39,020 nucleotides of DNA from NCBI GenBank assembly GCA_019359275.1, contig JAHHHP010000052.1, positions 1 through 39,020 on the forward strand, written 5' to 3'. Below, piece after piece: positions 17,137 through 25,508 of this stretch (position 1 is its first letter; every line of letters starts with the position of its first letter). Source of the stretch: Myxacorys chilensis ATA2-1-KO14 (GTDB taxonomy: Bacteria > Cyanobacteriota > Cyanobacteriia > Leptolyngbyales > Leptolyngbyaceae). A program made the position numbers and the translations under genes. A model generated the notes under the pieces. It had not been told where the DNA came from and made no database searches. It was given only the letters and a program-made list of their open reading frames with translations.

Positions 17137-17763
17137 ATGAATCCCAGATTTGATCCGCGTGATAAGTCCATGCAACCTTCGTCCCATTCTCCCCAGGAGC
17201 CTATGAGTTCTCAGGGTCCGTCCGAATCTAATCTTCACGGCGATTCGCTCTATGAAACTCCGAAAGACCGCTTTGAGTTGCTAAGTGCCTACCTAGATGG
17301 TGAGGTGACTGCAACCGAGCGGCGTCAAGTAGAGGAATGGCTAGCCAACGACCCAACTGTTCAGCAACTTCATGCACGACTGCTGAAATTGCGTCAGGCG
17401 TTTCGCTCTATTCCTGCTCCTGCGCCGAGCCAGCCCGTCGAAGTGGCGATCGATCAAGTATTTGACAAGATTGAGCGGCGTCCCAATTTGAGTTTGGTTC
17501 GGGGCGTCAATACTCGGAGGTTTGCTATACCGATGAGTGTTGCTGCCATGTTTGTGGGTGCAGTCACCGTGTTTGGTCTTAATCGATTGCAGTCTCCTAG
17601 CGCTCCTCAGCCTGTTGCAGTACAGCAGTCTGAACCTTTAGAGACGGGCGGATTAATGGTGGCGCTTGATCAACCTGTCGTCGCCATGCCTAAGACCACT
17701 TCGCCTGATGTCAAAACCCCAGAAAACAAGCCTTTCGACCATAAGGGTGATGACGCTCACTAA
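17137..17763 (+). CDS. Membrane-anchored anti-sigma factor
   Basis: This 208-residue protein has three parts. Residues 1-43 are polar and probably disordered. Residues 44-92 form an anti-sigma helical domain (FELLSAYLDGEVTATERRQVEEWLANDP). A single transmembrane helix lies at about 129-148 (RFAIPMSVAAMFVGAVTVFGL), followed by a periplasmic tail of about 60 residues. The zinc-binding H-x3-C-x2-C of ZAS anti-sigma factors is absent, so it is a zinc-free version. It should hold the preceding sigma factor at the membrane until a signal or protease releases it. A hairpin lies directly after the stop and a terminator 50 bases further on. Confidence 0.82.
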   Translation: MNPRFDPRDKSMQPSSHSPQEPMSSQGPSESNLHGDSLYETPKDRFELLSAYLDGEVTATERRQVEEWLANDPTVQQLHARLLKLRQAFRSIPAPAPSQPVEVAIDQVFDKIERRPNLSLVRGVNTRRFAIPMSVAAMFVGAVTVFGLNRLQSPSAPQPVAVQQSEPLETGGLMVALDQPVVAMPKTTSPDVKTPENKPFDHKGDDAH

Positions 17764-17780
17764 ACTGTTATTTTCAGTTT
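17762..17780 (+). other. Small hairpin at the stop codon of the anti-sigma gene
   Basis: AAACTG (17762-17767) pairs with CAGTTT (17775-17780) around TTATTTT. It begins within the stop codon. It may protect the mRNA 3' end; the stronger terminator follows. Confidence 0.4.
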
Positions 17781-17813
17781 GGCAAAGCTGGTAAGGTTCT
17801 AGTTAGATTCTCG

Positions 17814-17850
17814 ATAATCCGTAGTTCTGAGGTGAGCTACGGATTATTTT
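17814..17850 (+). terminator. Rho-independent terminator of the sigma/anti-sigma unit
   Basis: ATAATCCGTAG (17814-17824) pairs perfectly with CTACGGATTAT (17837-17847), with a 12-base loop, followed by TTTGTTG. Confidence 0.8.
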
Positions 17851-17975
17851 GTTGGCAACTCTTTACCCTTTTAAGCATAATTTTTGCTGGGTTTGTCTGG
17901 GGTTGATTGGCTATAGTTTGTAGCACCTCCATTAGAATAAGTAGACCATTGGTTTTATCCGTAGGAGTCGCGATC

Positions 17976-20534
17976 GTGGAGTCCCGTTACACCCCCGCAG
18001 AAATTGAGGCAAAGTGGCAACAAACTTGGGCAGAACACCAGCTTTATAAAACGCCCGAAACGAGCGACAAGCCCAAGTTTTATGCGCTATCGATGTTTCC
18101 CTACCCGTCAGGCAATCTGCACATGGGACACGTACGGGTCTATACGATCGTGGACGTGATTGCTCGGCTCAAGCGAATGCAGGGCTACCGCGTTCTCAAT
18201 CCAATGGGGTGGGATGCATTTGGGCTGCCTGCAGAAAATGCAGCGATCGAGCGGAAAACGCAGCCTGCGAAATGGACGTACCAAAATATTGACCAGATGC
18301 GGGAGCAGCTAAAGCAGTTAGGCATTTCTTTTGATTGGGATCGAGAAATCGCGACCTGCTCACCTGACTATTACCGCTGGACGCAGTGGATTTTCTTGGA
18401 GTTTTTCAAAGCGGGATTAGCGTATCAGAAGGAAGCTACGGTCAATTGGGACCCGATTGATCAAACGGTACTTGCCAATGAACAGGTAGATGCCGAAGGA
18501 AAGTCGTGGAGATCAGGCGCGATCGTGGAGCGAAAATTGCTGCGTCAGTGGTTTCTCAAAATCACCAATTACGCCGACCAGTTGTTAGCCGATCTCGACA
18601 AACTGACCGGATGGCCTGAGCGCGTCAAGCTGATGCAGGCAAACTGGATCGGCAAATCAGTCGGAGCGTATTTAGAGTTTCCGATTGTAGGAATTGATCA
18701 GAAGATCGGCGTCTTTACAACTCGCCCCGATACGGTATATGGCGTGAGCTATGTTGTGTTGGCACCTGAGCATCCGCTCACTCAGAAAGTAACCACTCGT
18801 GATCGCGCTTCTGCGGTTGAAACGTTTGTTCAAGAAGTCTCTGGTCAAAGCGAGATGGATCGCACGGCAGAAGATCGACCAAAGCGCGGCATTCCAACAG
18901 GCGGCACAGCGATTAATCCGTTCACAGGTGAAGAGATCCCGATTTGGATCGCGGACTATGTGCTGTATGAATATGGAACGGGTGCCGTCATGGGCGTGCC
19001 CGCTCACGATGTGAGAGATTTCCAGTTTGCAACCCAACAGAATTTACCGATTAAGGTTGTCATTGCACCACCCGATCAGCCGACCTCTGGCTTGAAAGAA
19101 GCGTACACGGAAGCTGGAACGGTCGTGAATTCTGCTCAGTTTGACGGCACACTTTCAACCGAGGCGAAGGGTATGATCGTCGCCTACGCCGAGAAACAAG
19201 GTTGGGGTAAAGCCCGAATTCAATATCGCTTGCGGGATTGGTTGATTTCTCGTCAACGCTACTGGGGCGCACCGATTCCGATCATTCATTGTCCCGAGTG
19301 CGGCGCGGTTCCGGTTCCAGAGGCCGATCTGCCTGTGCAATTGCCGGAAGATGTTGAACTGTCGGGCCGGGGTGGATCTCCATTGAGCAAATTAGAGTCT
19401 TGGCTGAACGTGCCTTGTCCGTCATGCGGAACGCCTGCCAAACGAGAAACCGACACGATGGACACCTTTATTGATTCATCGTGGTATTTCTTGCGCTATC
19501 CCGATGCTAAGAATGATCAAGCAGTCTTTGAGCGCACGAAAACGAACGATTGGATGCCCGTTGATCAATACGTTGGCGGGATTGAACATGCAATTTTACA
19601 CTTGCTGTACTCGCGGTTCTTTACAAAGGTGTTGCGCGATCGCGGCTTCCTCAACTTTGATGAACCGTTTGAGCGGTTGTTGACTCAAGGCATGGTGCAA
19701 GGCAGAACTTACAAAAATCCGACAACCGGAAAATACGTCTTGCCGATTAACATTAAAGATCCGGCGAATCCGATTGATCCCGATACAGGCGAGACGCTGG
19801 ATGTCGTCTTTGAAAAGATGTCGAAGTCAAAATATAACGGGGTGGCTCCGGGAGATGTTGTAGATAAGTACGGCGCAGATACGGCCCGCATGTTCATTCT
19901 GTTCAAAGCGCCGCCCGAAAAAGATTTAGAGTGGGAAGATGCAGACGTTGAGGGGCAATTCCGATTTTTGAATCGGGTCTGGCGACTGGTAAGCGAATCA
20001 GCCGCATCTCTTAAGACTACAGGATCGCAAGATTTCACTAAAGCGGAAAAAGAATTGCGTCGAGTGATTCACACGGCAATTAAAGAAGTCACTGATGACT
20101 TGCAGGGGGACTATCAGTTCAATACAGCAATTTCAGAATTGATGAAGCTCAGCAATGCGCTGGGAGACTTTCCGGAAAAAACGTCTTCAGCCTTTGCAGA
20201 AGGAATCAAAACCTTGCTGCTGCTGTTGGCTCCGTTTTCGCCTCACCTCACCGAGGAACTGTGGCACGCGATCGGACAGTCAGAATCGATTCATACTCAA
20301 CCGTTTCCAATCGTCGATCCGACAGCGCTCATTGCGGATGAGAAAACGATTGTGATTCAGATTATGGGGAAAACTAGAGGCACAATCGAAGCGGCAACTG
20401 CGATCGCAGATGACAAAGCCGCTTTAGAAAAATTTGCCACCGAATCGGAGGTTGCTCGTCGCTATACCGATGGCAAAACCATCAAAAAGGTAATTGTCGT
20501 ACCTGGCAAACTGGTTAATTTCGTCGTCTCCTAA
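17976..20534 (+). CDS. leuS: Leucyl-tRNA synthetase
   Basis: This class I aminoacyl-tRNA synthetase of 852 residues charges tRNA-Leu. It has the HIGH motif as HMGH in YPSGNLHMGHVRVYT, the CP1 editing domain in the middle, a zinc-type cysteine block (CPECG and CPSCG), and MSKSK in FEKMSKSKYNGV. The start is a GTG at 17976: TAGGAG at 17962-17967 lies eight bases before it, and ESRYTPAEIEAKWQ is the normal family beginning. A TTG at 17907 would add 23 residues of unlikely sequence. Length and domains are complete. It stands alone, bounded by terminators on both sides. Confidence 0.97.
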   Translation: MESRYTPAEIEAKWQQTWAEHQLYKTPETSDKPKFYALSMFPYPSGNLHMGHVRVYTIVDVIARLKRMQGYRVLNPMGWDAFGLPAENAAIERKTQPAKWTYQNIDQMREQLKQLGISFDWDREIATCSPDYYRWTQWIFLEFFKAGLAYQKEATVNWDPIDQTVLANEQVDAEGKSWRSGAIVERKLLRQWFLKITNYADQLLADLDKLTGWPERVKLMQANWIGKSVGAYLEFPIVGIDQKIGVFTTRPDTVYGVSYVVLAPEHPLTQKVTTRDRASAVETFVQEVSGQSEMDRTAEDRPKRGIPTGGTAINPFTGEEIPIWIADYVLYEYGTGAVMGVPAHDVRDFQFATQQNLPIKVVIAPPDQPTSGLKEAYTEAGTVVNSAQFDGTLSTEAKGMIVAYAEKQGWGKARIQYRLRDWLISRQRYWGAPIPIIHCPECGAVPVPEADLPVQLPEDVELSGRGGSPLSKLESWLNVPCPSCGTPAKRETDTMDTFIDSSWYFLRYPDAKNDQAVFERTKTNDWMPVDQYVGGIEHAILHLLYSRFFTKVLRDRGFLNFDEPFERLLTQGMVQGRTYKNPTTGKYVLPINIKDPANPIDPDTGETLDVVFEKMSKSKYNGVAPGDVVDKYGADTARMFILFKAPPEKDLEWEDADVEGQFRFLNRVWRLVSESAASLKTTGSQDFTKAEKELRRVIHTAIKEVTDDLQGDYQFNTAISELMKLSNALGDFPEKTSSAFAEGIKTLLLLLAPFSPHLTEELWHAIGQSESIHTQPFPIVDPTALIADEKTIVIQIMGKTRGTIEAATAIADDKAALEKFATESEVARRYTDGKTIKKVIVVPGKLVNFVVS

Positions 20535-20566
20535 CCTCTTGCAAGCAGCTCATCAGATCTCAGGTG

Positions 20567-20595
20567 GAAGCAGGAAGCAAATCGTTTCCTGCTTC
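20567..20595. terminator. Hairpin between convergent leuS and the squalene-synthase-like gene
   Basis: GAAGCAGGAA (20567-20576) pairs with TTCCTGCTTC (20586-20595) around a 9-base loop. The T tract is weak on both sides, but the position between converging genes fits a shared terminator. Confidence 0.6.
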
Positions 20596-20604
20596 TGAGT
20601 TCGT

Positions 20605-21426
20605 TTAGCTGGCATTTGTAGCTTGCTGGACTAGCTCAATCACCTGTGAGCGGCTCAGCTTCTCAGAGCCATGCTGCATCGCGTCTAGCGTAGCGTGCGC
20701 CAACGTGAGGATGATTTGGCAAAAGTCGAAAGCTGGACTACCTGCGGGTAACGATGTGATGTAGGCATTTGCAAGCTGAAGCTGACGACGAGAATACGCT
20801 TGCATGTTGTCATTGGTCCAGCCATCGGGATAGAAGTCTACACGACGGGTCAAATCTTCGCTGTGGTTACGAAGAATATTCACCGACTGCAAGCCTCGAC
20901 CAAAGCCGATCGCATCCATCCGGTCGGTTTGGGTGCCATCATGCCAAGACCACAAATCTGAAAGCAGTAGCCCCACAGAACCTGCCACGCTAAACGTGTA
21001 GCGATCGAGATCGGTTTCGGTTTGAATCATCCAGTTTTGGTCTGCCCAGTGCGCCATTCGATCTGCCATGGCCGCCGTTGATTCCCACACTCGCGGCGCA
21101 ATGTTTGTAGGCGCAAAGGTTGCCCATTCACCAATTCGCAGCGACACCTCTGGTAGCTGATCGGTGTACCCCCTAAAAGCAGGTTCAAAATCCTCATCTC
21201 CAAATCCATCTACTCCAGACTGAAGAATTAAGCTAATCTCGCGAAGAATCTTGGCTTTGACAGCATTATCAAGGTGGGGGTCATCTTCAATTTCGTCGAT
21301 CGCTCGCATACAGAGGTAAGCAGATGCCACAGCTTGTTGCAAACCTTGCGGAAGCCGACTGATAGGAATAAAAAATGTCCGACTCGTATCTTTCAAAACC
21401 TCAAGGGCATCTTTTTGCATATTCAT
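20605..21426 (-). CDS. Squalene/phytoene synthase-family protein with altered second Asp motif
   Basis: This 273-residue all-helical isoprenoid-synthase-like protein begins DTSRTFFIPISRLP. It has the first aspartate motif in CMRAIDEIEDDP (Asp44 to Asp48). The second motif reads QSVNILRNHSEDL (180-192). Asn187 stands where condensing squalene and phytoene synthases carry the first Asp of D-x3-D; Asp191 is kept. The family joins two farnesyl or geranylgeranyl diphosphates head to head. The substitution suggests a different outcome, perhaps a prenyl-diphosphate phosphatase or another condensation product; that is inference. No hopanoid or carotenoid gene is beside it. GAGGAG lies 11 bases before the ATG. 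Confidence 0.8.
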   Translation of the reverse strand: MNMQKDALEVLKDTSRTFFIPISRLPQGLQQAVASAYLCMRAIDEIEDDPHLDNAVKAKILREISLILQSGVDGFGDEDFEPAFRGYTDQLPEVSLRIGEWATFAPTNIAPRVWESTAAMADRMAHWADQNWMIQTETDLDRYTFSVAGSVGLLLSDLWSWHDGTQTDRMDAIGFGRGLQSVNILRNHSEDLTRRVDFYPDGWTNDNMQAYSRRQLQLANAYITSLPAGSPAFDFCQIILTLAHATLDAMQHGSEKLSRSQVIELVQQATNAS

Positions 21427-21684
21427 GTAGTATTCACTCCTCTCTCCAAACTTTTATAGCAGGCTGTGATCTAAAACGGTGTTTCCTTGGCAAAAGCACC
21501 GAATTTCAACTAAAAAGCTCTTAGTCATCACGATATTAAATGACAGCGTTTAAAGAGAAATGAGAAATCCTGGAAAAGTTCAGTATTCACAACGGGTGAC
21601 TGAAGTCTAATGGGTCTAATTTGAAGTTGCAGTACTCCTTGTGGAATAGACTACTAAATTGTTCTATCAGTTTTACTAATAATT

Positions 21685-22167
21685 ATGAACTACTGGTTGC
21701 TTAAGTCCGAGCCAGAGGTTTATGGAATTCGAGATCTAAAGCGCGATCGCACCACCATTTGGGATGGAGTCCGCAACTATCAAGCGCGAAATTTTCTACG
21801 CGCTATGCAACCGGGCGATCTAGTCTTCTTCTACCATTCCAACACGACCCCTCCCGGCATTGCCGGAATGATGAAAGTGGTGGAAGCTAACCTTGCCGAC
21901 CCCACTCAGTTTGATTCAAGCAGTCCCTATTACGATCAAAAATCGACGCCTGACGCACCCCGATGGCAAACTGTTGGTGTAGAGTTTGTCGAAGAATGGG
22001 CTGAAATTGTTTCCCTCGATCAGCTAAAACAAACCTTTACACCGGATAACCTCATGGTAGTGCGTCCGGGAAATCGCCTTTCTGTAACTGCTGTAAGCCA
22101 CTCGACGGCTCAAAAAATTCTAAAACTAGCAAACCCCCATCGAGCGATGCCTGCTATAGCAGATTGA
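21685..22167 (+). CDS. EVE domain protein (THYN1-like)
   Basis: This is a 160-residue single-domain protein. It opens MNYWLLKSEPEVYGIRDL, continues WDGVRNYQARNFLRAMQPGDLVFFYHS and PPGIAGMMKVV, and has RWQTVGVEF in the core, as in EVE domains. EVE belongs to the PUA-like fold and is related to YTH domains; members recognise modified bases in DNA or RNA. The exact ligand here is unknown. The gene stands alone upstream of typA on the same strand, 111 bases apart. EVE genes occur both as housekeeping genes and in restriction contexts; no restriction gene is present here. Confidence 0.92.
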   Translation: MNYWLLKSEPEVYGIRDLKRDRTTIWDGVRNYQARNFLRAMQPGDLVFFYHSNTTPPGIAGMMKVVEANLADPTQFDSSSPYYDQKSTPDAPRWQTVGVEFVEEWAEIVSLDQLKQTFTPDNLMVVRPGNRLSVTAVSHSTAQKILKLANPHRAMPAIAD

Positions 22168-22278
22168 GGTAGCAATCCCCAAAATCTTAGGTAGAAATCC
22201 CTAATCTTTACCCTCGCTTTTGACGATCGCTAAGCTAGAATTGTAAAGGCTTCTTTACCATCCCTAGCTGGACTTTTT

Positions 22279-24075
22279 ATGACCCTCCCAATCCGCAACG
22301 TTGCTATTATTGCCCACGTTGACCACGGCAAAACAACTCTTGTCGATGCTTTGCTGAAACAATCTGGTACGTTTCGAGAGGGAGAAGACGTACCAGATTG
22401 TGTGATGGACTCGAATGACCTAGAGCGTGAGCGGGGCATCACGATCTTGTCAAAAAATACGGCGGTTCACTACGGAGACACGCTGATCAACATTGTCGAT
22501 ACGCCTGGACACGCAGATTTTGGCGGCGAGGTGGAGCGAGTGTTGGGCATGGTAGATGGCTGTCTGCTGATCGTCGATGCGAACGAAGGCCCAATGCCTC
22601 AAACGCGCTTTGTGTTGAAGAAAGCCTTGGAAAAAGGGCTACGTCCGATCGTCTTTGTGAATAAGATCGATCGGCCTCGTGCTAATCCTCACATTGCGGT
22701 TGATAAAGTACTAGATCTGTTTCTTGAACTGGGTGCTGACGATGATCAGTGCGAGTTTCCCTATCTTTTCGGCTCTGGGTTGTCTGGCTTTGCCAAAGAC
22801 ACTCTGGAAGAAGAATCAAGTGACATGAAGCCTCTTTTTGAAGCGATTTTGCGCCACGTTCCGCCGCCTGTGGGTGATGCCGAAAAGCCGCTTCAGCTTC
22901 AAGTCACAACGTTGGACTACTCAGATTACTTGGGTCGGATTGTGATCGGCAAGATTCACAATGGCACGATTCGCATGGGACAGCAGGCGGCGATCGTCAC
23001 AGAAACAGGCGACGTGGTGAAAGGCAAGATTACGAAGCTGATGGGCTTTGATGGGCTTAAGCGAGTCGAAATTCCTGAAGCAACGGCAGGCAACCTGGTG
23101 GCTGTGGCTGGATTTGCAAATGCTAACATTGGCGAAACCATTACTGACCCCAATGATCCTCAAGCGTTGCCGCTCATCAAAGTGGATGAGCCAACCTTGC
23201 AGATGACCTTCTCAGTCAATGATTCGCCGTTTGCTGGGTTGGAAGGCGATTTTGTGACGTCCCGGCAGATGCGCGATCGTTTGTACCGCGAACTCGAAAC
23301 GAACGTTGCGCTTCGTATCGAAGACACGGACTCGCCCGATAAATTGGCGGTTTCAGGTCGAGGTGAACTGCACTTAGGTATTCTGATCGAAACGATGCGT
23401 CGGGAGGGCTACGAGTTTCAGGTGTCTCAGCCTCAGGTGATTTACCGCGAAATGAATGGACATCCCTGCGAACCGTTTGAAACCTTAGTGTTGGATGTGC
23501 CTGAAGAAGCGGTCGGTGGCTGTATCGAGCGGTTAGGTCAGCGTCGCGGCGAGATGCAAGATATGCAGGTCGGCTCAAACGGACGCACGAATCTTGAATT
23601 TGTGATTCCAGCGCGGGGTTTGATTGGCTTCCGAGGGGAGTTTATGCGAATTACCCGTGGTGAGGGCATCATGAACCACAGTTTCTTGGAATATCGCCCC
23701 ATGAGTGGTGATATTGAAGCGCGGCGCAACGGGGTGCTGATCTCGTTTGAAGAAGGTGTTGCAACCTTCTACTCGATGCAGAACGCAGAAGATCGCGGCG
23801 TGTTCTTCATCAGACCTGGAACGAAGGTTTATAAGGGCATGATTGTTGGGGAACACAATCGTCCTCAAGATCTTGAACTCAATGTTTGCAAGGCAAAGCA
23901 ATTGACGAACCATCGGGCGTCTGGTGGTGAAGAACTAGTGCAGCTTAAAGAACCGATCGAGATGAGTTTGGAGCGGGCGCTAGAGTACATCGGACCTGAT
24001 GAGCTTCTAGAGGTTACGCCTGAATCAATCCGTCTGCGTAAAGTTGCGAAGGCGAAGAAGCTAGCGAAGAAGTAA
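22279..24075 (+). CDS. typA: Ribosome-associated GTPase TypA/BipA
   Basis: This 598-residue translational GTPase of the EF-G group has its G1 loop in IIAHVDHGKTTLVDALL (11-27), switch regions in RERGITILSKNTAV and VDTPGHADFGGEVERVL, and G4 in FVNKIDRPRA. The C-terminal part contains the TypA-specific GLIGFRGEFMRITRGEGIMNH region. It assists 50S ribosome assembly and growth under cold or other stress. The full length is normal. A very strong terminator follows 26 bases after the stop. Confidence 0.97.
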   Translation: MTLPIRNVAIIAHVDHGKTTLVDALLKQSGTFREGEDVPDCVMDSNDLERERGITILSKNTAVHYGDTLINIVDTPGHADFGGEVERVLGMVDGCLLIVDANEGPMPQTRFVLKKALEKGLRPIVFVNKIDRPRANPHIAVDKVLDLFLELGADDDQCEFPYLFGSGLSGFAKDTLEEESSDMKPLFEAILRHVPPPVGDAEKPLQLQVTTLDYSDYLGRIVIGKIHNGTIRMGQQAAIVTETGDVVKGKITKLMGFDGLKRVEIPEATAGNLVAVAGFANANIGETITDPNDPQALPLIKVDEPTLQMTFSVNDSPFAGLEGDFVTSRQMRDRLYRELETNVALRIEDTDSPDKLAVSGRGELHLGILIETMRREGYEFQVSQPQVIYREMNGHPCEPFETLVLDVPEEAVGGCIERLGQRRGEMQDMQVGSNGRTNLEFVIPARGLIGFRGEFMRITRGEGIMNHSFLEYRPMSGDIEARRNGVLISFEEGVATFYSMQNAEDRGVFFIRPGTKVYKGMIVGEHNRPQDLELNVCKAKQLTNHRASGGEELVQLKEPIEMSLERALEYIGPDELLEVTPESIRLRKVAKAKKLAKK

Positions 24076-24101
24076 ACGCGACTTCTGTTCATTGCTCGAT
24101 T

Positions 24102-24148
24102 AATACTGCCAGTCACCATAATCTTCGGTGACTGGCAGTATTGTTTTT
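24102..24148 (+). terminator. Strong Rho-independent terminator of typA
   Basis: AATACTGCCAGTCACC (24102-24117) pairs perfectly over 16 bp with 24127-24142. The loop is 9 bases, and GTTTTTA follows. Confidence 0.9.
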
Positions 24149-24268
24149 AGGAAGACAGAATTTTCGCTTGTTATTAGATTGCTAAATCTGGTGGGGAAAA
24201 GTTGGAAAGCTCTCAAATAGGAAGCTATCTCTGCCTCAATTTCAAATAGCTAAGTTTGCAAAGTGTTA

Positions 24269-24301
24269 TACTCTCCCCGGTGAAGGATGTCTAGGAGAGT
24301 A
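24269..24301 (+). promoter_or_regulatory. Hairpin that can cover the ribosome site of the DUF6888 gene
   Basis: TACTCTCC (24269-24276) is the exact complement of GGAGAGTA (24294-24301). The second arm contains the GGAG ribosome site used at 24306. TATACT at 24267-24272, overlapping the first arm, also resembles a -10 box. The stem would form only in transcripts that start further upstream. Confidence 0.45.
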
Positions 24302-24305
24302 AACT

Positions 24306-24482
24306 ATCCCTACCCCAGAACAAAAGACGCAGTGCTTCACGTTGTGCTGTTGGTTTACCAGACTTTATTTGCCTATCAACATCATTCGGATTGATGAGCG
24401 AACAGGTAATATTTTCTTCTTAGCAGGTGAAGAGAATATCATAGAGATATTCCCCAACGGCAAATGGAGGTACGTGCAATGA
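24306..24482 (+). CDS. DUF6888-type small protein with a non-standard ATC start
   Basis: The frame from 24306 encodes 58 residues beginning IPTPEQKTQCFTLCC and continuing LYLPINIIRIDERTGNIFFLAGEE and EIFPNGKWRYVQ. As I recall it, this is the DUF6888 pattern, which normally begins MPTPEQ; here the first codon is ATC. An in-frame stop (24300-24302) lies one codon before it, so no upstream start exists. AGGAG (24293-24297) is correctly spaced for ATC 24306. The only in-frame alternative near the start is TTG 24342, which would lose the conserved N-terminus. The stop overlaps the next ATG as ATGA. Function is unknown. It may use ATC, start at TTG, or be a broken gene. Confidence 0.6.
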   Translation: MPTPEQKTQCFTLCCWFTRLYLPINIIRIDERTGNIFFLAGEENIIEIFPNGKWRYVQ

Positions 24483-24697
24483 GCCAGCCTAACTTCCAAA
24501 CCATGAGTCGGAAAGAGTTGCATGATTATGTTCTCACGCATCGTGAGGATCAAGCTGCTTTTTATGCCTACATAGACAAGCTTCATACCGAAGCGACCTG
24601 GATTGACATGCCGCCGCTAGAATCTGGTGAGGACTTAAACAGTTATCCTGAATTTGTTAAGCGTTTTCGTGGGAACTCAGAACCGCGAGATAATTAG
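24479..24697 (+). CDS. DUF6887-type small protein
   Basis: This 72-residue protein starts MSQPNFQTMSRKELHDYVLTH, continues REDQAAFYAYIDKL and ends in a charged tail; I recognise it as the DUF6887 pattern found in cyanobacteria. The start at 24479 is set by GGAGG (24466-24470) and by the ATGA overlap with the preceding gene; an ATG at 24464 in frame lies in front of the ribosome site and is unlikely. The overlap implies coupled translation, so the two proteins probably act together. Small paired genes of this kind resemble toxin-antitoxin modules, but nothing in the sequence proves it. Confidence 0.75.
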   Translation: MSQPNFQTMSRKELHDYVLTHREDQAAFYAYIDKLHTEATWIDMPPLESGEDLNSYPEFVKRFRGNSEPRDN

Positions 24698-24774
24698 GGT
24701 TAACAGGTTGTCAAGCTATGGGAAACTAGCAGATTCAGAAGTTAACTCTCTACGAGAATTTGTACCCTAATTCT

Positions 24775-25341
24775 TCAAGGCTCCACCTCATTCCATAAGC
24801 GCTCAAGCTGACGTTGCCAAGCAGACATCGTTTCTTCGCGCGATCGCTTCCCCATCTCCAGATCTCCCATCAATCCTTCTTGATAGAAGCGATCGAGGGT
24901 TTGCATGGTTGCCTCTAACGATTGCCCTTGGCGTTTTGAGGCTTGAATGATCTGACGAATTTGTTTTTCTGCCAAAGAGCTAAATGTTTCGTTTAACCCT
25001 TGTTCCTTGATCGCCAACATTCGCTGGGTTGCAGAGCCAAGATCATCGGCAGTCAAACTTGCCAGTGAATGCTGAAATACCGACCAGAGTACGTCTTGAT
25101 GAACGGCATAGCGCGTTTCTTGAGTCAGATCAAAATTCGCTTCTAACAGTTCTCCTAAAAACGGCTGCGCGTCTTGAGCAGGTGCGATCGGCAACAACAT
25201 TCGTAGCCAAGACTGATCATCCGATAGCAAGGCTAAAAGTCGATAGTCAGGCGTTTCAATTTGAAAAGAACCCGGCGCTAAGGTTTGCACTGCCGAGCCA
25301 AACAATTGATTTAGGGTGGCGGTCAGTTCTTCTAAAGTCAT
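24775..25341 (-). CDS. Conserved cyanobacterial hypothetical protein
   Basis: This 188-residue protein starts MTLEELTATLNQLFG and has an alpha/beta N-terminal half (YRLLALLSDDQSWLRMLLPIAP, then FLGELLEANFD) reminiscent of the YbjN or type III secretion chaperone fold. A helical second half follows (QIRQIIQASKRQGQSLEATMQTLDRFYQEGLMGDLE), ending WQRQLERLWNEVEP. Function is unknown and the fold resemblance is only by pattern. The frame opens seven codons earlier (25362), but MTLEEL is the more natural start. It is in the same direction as, and downstream of, the DUF4912 gene, with a strong terminator between them, so it is probably expressed on its own. Confidence 0.7.
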   Translation of the reverse strand: MTLEELTATLNQLFGSAVQTLAPGSFQIETPDYRLLALLSDDQSWLRMLLPIAPAQDAQPFLGELLEANFDLTQETRYAVHQDVLWSVFQHSLASLTADDLGSATQRMLAIKEQGLNETFSSLAEKQIRQIIQASKRQGQSLEATMQTLDRFYQEGLMGDLEMGKRSREETMSAWQRQLERLWNEVEP

Positions 25342-25436
25342 GGGATTTGCAGTAGCACACATACAACTCAGTCAGCACCGTCTCAATATCAGACGGTGTG
25401 TTTGGTTCCTTTTACTGTAATCGCCATTCTGAAAAC

Positions 25437-25463
25437 AAAAAAACCCCAATCGGAGGATTGGGG
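25437..25463 (-). terminator. Rho-independent terminator of the DUF4912 gene
   Basis: CCCCAATC (25444-25451) pairs with GATTGGGG (25456-25463) around GGAG. A run of seven A (25437-25443) becomes the U tract on the reverse strand. Confidence 0.9.
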
Positions 25464-25508
25464 TGCTTAGGAAGGGAAAAACAAGGAAGTTCTGAGTAGA
25501 AGAGGCAA

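Noticed and set aside
18672..19037. Open frames opposite leuS, typA and other conserved genes
   Set aside because: They lie wholly within strongly supported genes and have no family pattern; in this composition antisense frames open frequently.
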